DNA of 8,115 nucleotides from an uncultured Psychrobacillus sp. (GTDB taxonomy: Bacteria; Bacillota; Bacilli; Bacillales_A; Planococcaceae), in assembly GCA_934234185.1 (NCBI GenBank), contig CAKQHO010000133.1, positions 1 through 8,115 of the forward strand. The letters run 5' to 3'. Both the position numbers and the translations under genes were made by a program. How positions within the stretch are numbered: position 1 is the stretch's first letter; the number at the start of each line of letters is the position of its first letter. The notes under the pieces were generated by a model, which worked only from the letters and a program-made list of their open reading frames with translations, ran no database searches and had not been told where the DNA came from. Below, in pieces: positions 4,497 through 8,115 of this stretch.

Positions 4497-6851
4497 ATGT
4501 CCATATGGAAAAAACTTGGAACGTGGTTACTAATTTTTGCTCTTTCATTCACTAGCTTTTCCTTCGCTTCGAATGCACAAGCAGCAAGCACGGACATGAC
4601 ACGCGGTGAGTATATCACTGCACTTGTAAAGGCTCTGGATTTAGAGCTTGGTGATGGTAAATCTATTAAATTTAAGGATGTTAATAAAGAACTAGCACCT
4701 TACGTAGAGGCTGCTCTTCATAATGGGCTTACGAAAGGGACAACTCCTACTACATTTAGCCCAAGTAAAAAGTTAACACGTGAGCATGCATTCATTTTTG
4801 CATCTCGCTCAGTAAATTCTGGAGATACCTTCTCCACTGATCTATTAGATCGCTTCAAAGACAAAAAGAAGTTTAAATCTGGAGAACTACCAGAAGTAGC
4901 AAAGGCTGTTGGTCTTGGTCTATTACAAGGCTATGAGGATGGCACGGCAAAGCCTCAATCTATCGTAACGAAAAAGCAAGCTCAAAAAATATTAGACCGT
5001 TTAGTAAAGATTCTAGGTAAACCGGCAGACAACTCTGTCAGTCTAAGAATTCTAGGAACATCTGATTTACATACGAACTTTGTAAACTATGACTACTATC
5101 AAGACAAAGTGTCAAATTCTGTTGGTCTTGCAAAAACAGCAGTATTAATAGAGCAAGCTAGAAAAGAAAATCCAAACTCTATTCTTTTAGATAACGGAGA
5201 TTTAATTCAAGGAACTCCACTTGGTGGCTACAAGGCAAACGTGGATAAGCTAAAAGACGGAGAAATTCACCCGGCTCTAGCTGCATTAGGTGCAGTGGAC
5301 TTTGACGCTACAACGTTAGGGAACCACGAGTTCAATTACGGCTTAGACTTCCTGGATAGTGTCATCAAAACTTCACCTGTAAAAATGTTAAATGCAAATG
5401 TTTACGATGCAAAAACAAAAGCAAACCGTTACACACCATATACAATCATTAACAAAGAGGTTGTAGACAATAAAGGTAAGAAACAAACAGTAAAAGTAGG
5501 TGTCATCGGTGTAGTTGCTCCTGGTATCGTTCGCTGGGATAAGGCTCATCTAGATGGCAAAGTAACTGTAGAGGATGCTGCAGATACAGTAGAAAAATTC
5601 ATTCCAGAGGTAAAATCAAAAGGCGCTGATGTGATTGTTGTACTTTCTCACTCTGGAATGGGTGATGAAGAGCATACAAAGCTAGAGGATGACGTTGCTT
5701 ATCAGATCACGAAACTAAAAGGCGTAGATGCAGTAATTACTGGTCATAACCATGGTGTATTCCCTGGGGATTACGGTGACTTAGAAAACGTGGACCAAAA
5801 ACAAGGTACTGTAAATGGTACTCCAATCGTAATGCCTGGTAAATTTGGTAGTCATTTAGGGGTAATTGATCTAACACTAGAAAAATCAGGTCAGACTTGG
5901 AAAGTAACAAAAGGTACTGGTGCTGTTCGCGAAATCGACGCGACAACGGATGTTGTAGACAAGCGTGTCATTGAGGCAGTAAAAGAAGCACATGAAGGAA
6001 CTATCCAATATGTTCGCGAAGCTGTTGGGGAAACAACTGCTCCTATTAACAGCTACTTCGCATTAGTACAAGACGATCCTTCTATTCAAATCGTAACAAA
6101 CGCACAAAAATGGTACGTAGAAAATAAAATCAAAGGCACTGAATACGCTAGCCTACCAGTTCTTTCCGCAGGGGCACCATTCAAAGCTGGCGGCCGTAAT
6201 GGTGCAGACTACTATACAGAAATTCCTGCAGGTAAAATCGCCATTAAAAACGTAGCGGACCTTTATGTATACGATAACACTGTATTTGCCTTAGTTATGA
6301 CAGGCGCAGATATTAAAGAATGGCTAGAAATGTCTGCTGGTCAGTTTAATCAAGTAGATCCGACTAAAACTACGGAACAAAACATAGTAAACGCTGAATT
6401 CCGTACGTACAACTATGATGTAATCGATGGAGTTACGTATGAATTTGATATTACCCAACCTGCAAAATACGATTACTCAGGTAAAACTATTAACGAAAAA
6501 GCAAGCCGTGTAGTGAACCTACAATATAATGGCAAGCCAATCGATCCAAAACAAAAATTCATCGTTGCAACGAACAACTACCGTGCAAGCGGTAGCTTCC
6601 CAGGTGTAAGAAACGCAACAGATTCCATTGACTACGCTTACGAAAATCGTCAAGCAATCATCGATTACATGATTGAAGTAGGAACAATTGATCCATCGGC
6701 AGATGGCAACTGGAAACTTACAAAAACAAACGGCAACCTAGTATTTGAAACATCTGGTAAAGCAAAGGACTTCATTGGAGCTAACAGCGGTATCAAATAC
6801 CTTGCTCCAACAGCAGATGGCTTCGCCAAATATTCATTTACACAAAATTAA
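4497..6851 (+). CDS. SLH-anchored CpdB-like 2',3'-cyclic phosphodiesterase/nucleotidase
   Basis: 784 residues from ATG 4497, preceded by GGGAGATGA (4481-4489). The frame is open further upstream to a TTG at 4449, but that would put non-signal residues ahead of a clear signal peptide (MSIWKK, core, AQAA; cleavage near residue 30). Residues 32-175 carry SLH material: a partial unit, then units at about 58-107 and 118-173, which would bind the protein to wall polysaccharide. The metallophosphoesterase domain follows, with metal ligands Asp190 and His192 (GTSDLHTN), Asp235 (DNGD), Asn276-His277 (GNHE), His385 (LSHSG) and His417/His419 (TGHNH), all present. The 5'-nucleotidase C-terminal domain spans about 519-730. 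The TSDLHTNF start and C-domain phrases (SAGAPFKAGGRNG, TNNYRASG) are CpdB/YfkN-like. It probably dephosphorylates extracellular 2',3'-cyclic nucleotides and 3'-nucleotides to salvage phosphate and nucleosides. It is monocistronic. No Pho box was identified. Confidence 0.92.
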   Translation: MSIWKKLGTWLLIFALSFTSFSFASNAQAASTDMTRGEYITALVKALDLELGDGKSIKFKDVNKELAPYVEAALHNGLTKGTTPTTFSPSKKLTREHAFIFASRSVNSGDTFSTDLLDRFKDKKKFKSGELPEVAKAVGLGLLQGYEDGTAKPQSIVTKKQAQKILDRLVKILGKPADNSVSLRILGTSDLHTNFVNYDYYQDKVSNSVGLAKTAVLIEQARKENPNSILLDNGDLIQGTPLGGYKANVDKLKDGEIHPALAALGAVDFDATTLGNHEFNYGLDFLDSVIKTSPVKMLNANVYDAKTKANRYTPYTIINKEVVDNKGKKQTVKVGVIGVVAPGIVRWDKAHLDGKVTVEDAADTVEKFIPEVKSKGADVIVVLSHSGMGDEEHTKLEDDVAYQITKLKGVDAVITGHNHGVFPGDYGDLENVDQKQGTVNGTPIVMPGKFGSHLGVIDLTLEKSGQTWKVTKGTGAVREIDATTDVVDKRVIEAVKEAHEGTIQYVREAVGETTAPINSYFALVQDDPSIQIVTNAQKWYVENKIKGTEYASLPVLSAGAPFKAGGRNGADYYTEIPAGKIAIKNVADLYVYDNTVFALVMTGADIKEWLEMSAGQFNQVDPTKTTEQNIVNAEFRTYNYDVIDGVTYEFDITQPAKYDYSGKTINEKASRVVNLQYNGKPIDPKQKFIVATNNYRASGSFPGVRNATDSIDYAYENRQAIIDYMIEVGTIDPSADGNWKLTKTNGNLVFETSGKAKDFIGANSGIKYLAPTADGFAKYSFTQN

Positions 6852-6852
6852 T

Positions 6853-6890
6853 AAAAAAGGAGATGAGCTTCCAAGCCCATCTCCTTTTTT
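6853..6890. terminator. Bidirectional terminator shared by convergent genes
   Basis: Arms AAAAAAGGAGATG (6853-6865) and CATCTCCTTTTTT (6878-6890) are perfectly complementary, with a short inner GCT/AGC pairing. The T-run serves the nucleotidase on the + strand, and the complement of the A-run serves the membrane protein gene on the - strand. It begins one base after one stop codon and overlaps the other (6889-6891). Confidence 0.92.
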
Positions 6891-7362
6891 ATACGATAAA
6901 TACCTCATAACCAAAATAGACGGTTAACAAAGATAAGGCAGCGAACACAATATCCTCTCCCTTACTCCCCGTTCGAATAGTTAATGGCAAACGAATACGA
7001 AGACTTATCGGAAAAAAAAGCTTTATCCCATTTTTTGTCCCCATATCTAATAACAAATGACTTGCCATTCCTACTAGCAAACCTAAGGCAATTGCTTCAT
7101 TCGAAACAAAAGCATTTAAACACGCACCAATAATCAGTAAAAACAAAATGCTATGTGTAAAGGAACGGTGGCCGAACACTGTGTTGATCACCTTCGATAT
7201 TATAGGAAACGCTTTTCCAACCTTACTTCCCCCATGGCAAATATCCGGAATAAGTGCACCAACTACCCCCGCTCCTATTAATAACACCGGCTCCAACTCT
7301 GTGAACTGCGCAGCAGCAAGCCCTGCCACCAGCCCCCCTATTACATGTGTATTTCCAGTCAT
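6889..7362 (-). CDS. YdjM/DUF457-type membrane-bound metal-dependent hydrolase-like protein
   Basis: A 157-residue integral membrane protein with about four hydrophobic segments (near 8-36, 71-86, 90-106 and 139-156). It carries the polar motifs of the YdjM/YvsG/DUF457 family: THVIGG with His6, LIPDICHGGSKVGK with Asp40 and His43, GHRSFTHS (64-71), and ASHLLLDMGTKNG (100-112) with His102 and Asp106. The conserved His/Asp residues suggest a metal site in the membrane and have led to the 'metal-dependent hydrolase' name; the actual reaction and substrate are not established. GAGGAG lies 6 bases before ATG. It is a single gene converging on the nucleotidase. E. coli ydjM is LexA-controlled; no clear Bacillus-type LexA box was seen here. 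Length is at the short end for the family but nothing appears missing. Confidence 0.85.
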   Translation of the reverse strand: MTGNTHVIGGLVAGLAAAQFTELEPVLLIGAGVVGALIPDICHGGSKVGKAFPIISKVINTVFGHRSFTHSILFLLIIGACLNAFVSNEAIALGLLVGMASHLLLDMGTKNGIKLFFPISLRIRLPLTIRTGSKGEDIVFAALSLLTVYFGYEVFIV

Positions 7363-7642
7363 CTTTATCTCCTCTCTCTGCGATGAGCCATAACAAAAAA
7401 CTTTACACGAGAAGCACAGGATTAGGAATAGGTAAATACGAGTCTTTTAGATAGAAAACCAGTAGTAAATATTTTACAATTTATTACTTAATTATTGGGA
7501 AATGTTGATTTATTTATGTCTTTATCTGTCGTTTGTTGTTTACCAGCTATCTTTATTCCTCCACTAATCCGCTATAGTAATCTCTTTCATAGTTAGTTAA
7601 AATATACATAATTACTATTATTTAACATAAAGAGGTGACAGA
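7363..7642. other. Divergent intergenic region between the membrane protein and NERD genes
   Basis: About 280 AT-rich bases hold the promoters of two divergent genes, but no convincing -35/-10 pair can be assigned. CTATAGTAAT (7572-7581) repeats the core of the motif at 2716-2725. A strong RBS-like GGAGGAAT on the - strand near 7555-7562 precedes a 20-codon frame that lacks a normal start codon. No RNA gene or long inverted repeat was seen. Confidence 0.4.
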
Positions 7643-8115
7643 ATGTTTTTTTCTCAAAATCCATTACTAAGAAGAATAAAAGATGCATGGAAAGATAAGG
7701 AGGAATTGAAAACGCCAATACTTATCAAAGAAGCAAAATCAGTGGAAGCTATCCTAAAAAAAATACATAGAGATATAGAATTAACGGATGACTTAGTAAT
7801 GAAAGAGAAATTGCTTCAAGAGAAAAAACTACATCAGATTGGTTTAAATGGTGAAAACACCGTATTATTTGAATTAATGAACTCATTTCTTCCATTACAT
7901 ATTCTTCATGACATACATATTGAACATGAAGACATGAAGGCTCAATTAGACTTTATCGTAATAACAAGAAAATTTATATTGGTAGTGGAAGTAAAGAACT
8001 ATTATGGAGATATTGAAGTAAATGAAAAAAATGAATTCATCAGAAATGTACGACGTGGCCAAAAGATAGTTTTTCAGGAAGGTTTCTATAGCCCTGTCCG
8101 ACAAGTCGAACGACA
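7643..8115 (+). CDS. NERD-domain protein, N-terminal part (runs off the window)
   Basis: An open frame of 157 codons plus two bases with no stop before the edge, so the C-terminus is missing. AAAGAGGTGA (7629-7638) lies 4 bases before ATG 7643. Residues 1-62 are charged and helical, possibly coiled coil. The NERD domain starts at GLNGENTV (67-74; Glu71) and continues through AQLDFIVI (Asp103) and VVEVKNYYG (Glu116, Lys118), the D-x12-ExK arrangement of the restriction-endonuclease-like fold. NERD (nuclease-related domain) proteins are often stand-alone in Bacillales and are presumed DNA-processing, but their role is generally unproven. The missing part could carry further domains such as helicase, kinase or zinc ribbon, so no specific function is given. 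Confidence 0.85.
   Translation, partial: MFFSQNPLLRRIKDAWKDKEELKTPILIKEAKSVEAILKKIHRDIELTDDLVMKEKLLQEKKLHQIGLNGENTVLFELMNSFLPLHILHDIHIEHEDMKAQLDFIVITRKFILVVEVKNYYGDIEVNEKNEFIRNVRRGQKIVFQEGFYSPVRQVER

Noticed and set aside
7205..7218. A cre-like GGAAACGCTTTTCC sequence
   Set aside because: It lies inside the membrane protein coding region, lacks the expected TG at the left end, and is not near a promoter.
7488..7550. A 20-codon - strand frame after a strong GGAGGAAT-like RBS, in the gap upstream of the membrane protein gene
   Set aside because: The only codon at the right distance is ATA, and no ATG, GTG or TTG start exists in frame. It may be a decayed small gene, but there is no positive evidence of coding.
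1..8115. CRISPR arrays, tRNA/rRNA genes and insertion sequences
   Set aside because: No regularly spaced repeats with unique spacers, no cloverleaf or rRNA sequence, and no transposase or terminal inverted repeats were seen. The only regular repeats are the three coding units at 1282-1386.

Overview
The window looks like chromosome from a low-GC, Gram-positive, Sec-secreting Bacillales member, probably from the Bacillaceae/Planococcaceae around Psychrobacillus, Lysinibacillus or Sporosarcina. The reasons are the AT-rich DNA, the AGGAGG-type ribosome binding sites, an S-layer-homology (SLH) anchored exoenzyme, and a subtilase that from memory closely resembles the cold-adapted subtilisin S41 of Antarctic Bacillus TA41. 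No search was run, so the genus is an inference.

Layout. Positions 1-44 hold a terminator-like hairpin. Positions 80-1033 (-) encode a BASS-family transporter. Positions 1279-2690 (-) hold a two-gene operon: a 405-residue XRE-HTH/TPR regulator of the RRNPP type (the NprR/PlcR/Rap class) and, 17 bases after its stop, a 58-codon gene that was found by hand. This small gene encodes an export signal followed by three copies of the octapeptide IPIHPPV(V/I), the last ending exactly at the C-terminus. It has its own RBS and is followed by a strong terminator. Divergent from the regulator, across a 131-base region with two inverted repeats, lies a secreted subtilisin (2822-4126, +). After an AT-rich gap comes an SLH-anchored CpdB-like nucleotidase/cyclic phosphodiesterase (4497-6851, +). 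It converges on a YdjM/DUF457-type membrane protein (6889-7362, -) and shares a bidirectional terminator with it. A NERD-domain protein (7643-, +) runs off the right edge.

How the parts may work together. The central unit reads as a quorum-sensing cassette: receptor, multi-copy pheromone precursor and divergent target protease. It matches the logic of NprR-NprX, which controls a neighbouring protease, but the target is a serine protease and the precursor carries three pheromone copies. The copies differ from one another mostly by synonymous third-position changes, so the octapeptide itself appears to be under selection. A nearly identical 20-base AT-rich motif occurs in the regulator/protease intergenic region and in the gap upstream of the nucleotidase, which weakly suggests a shared regulon of extracellular scavenging enzymes.
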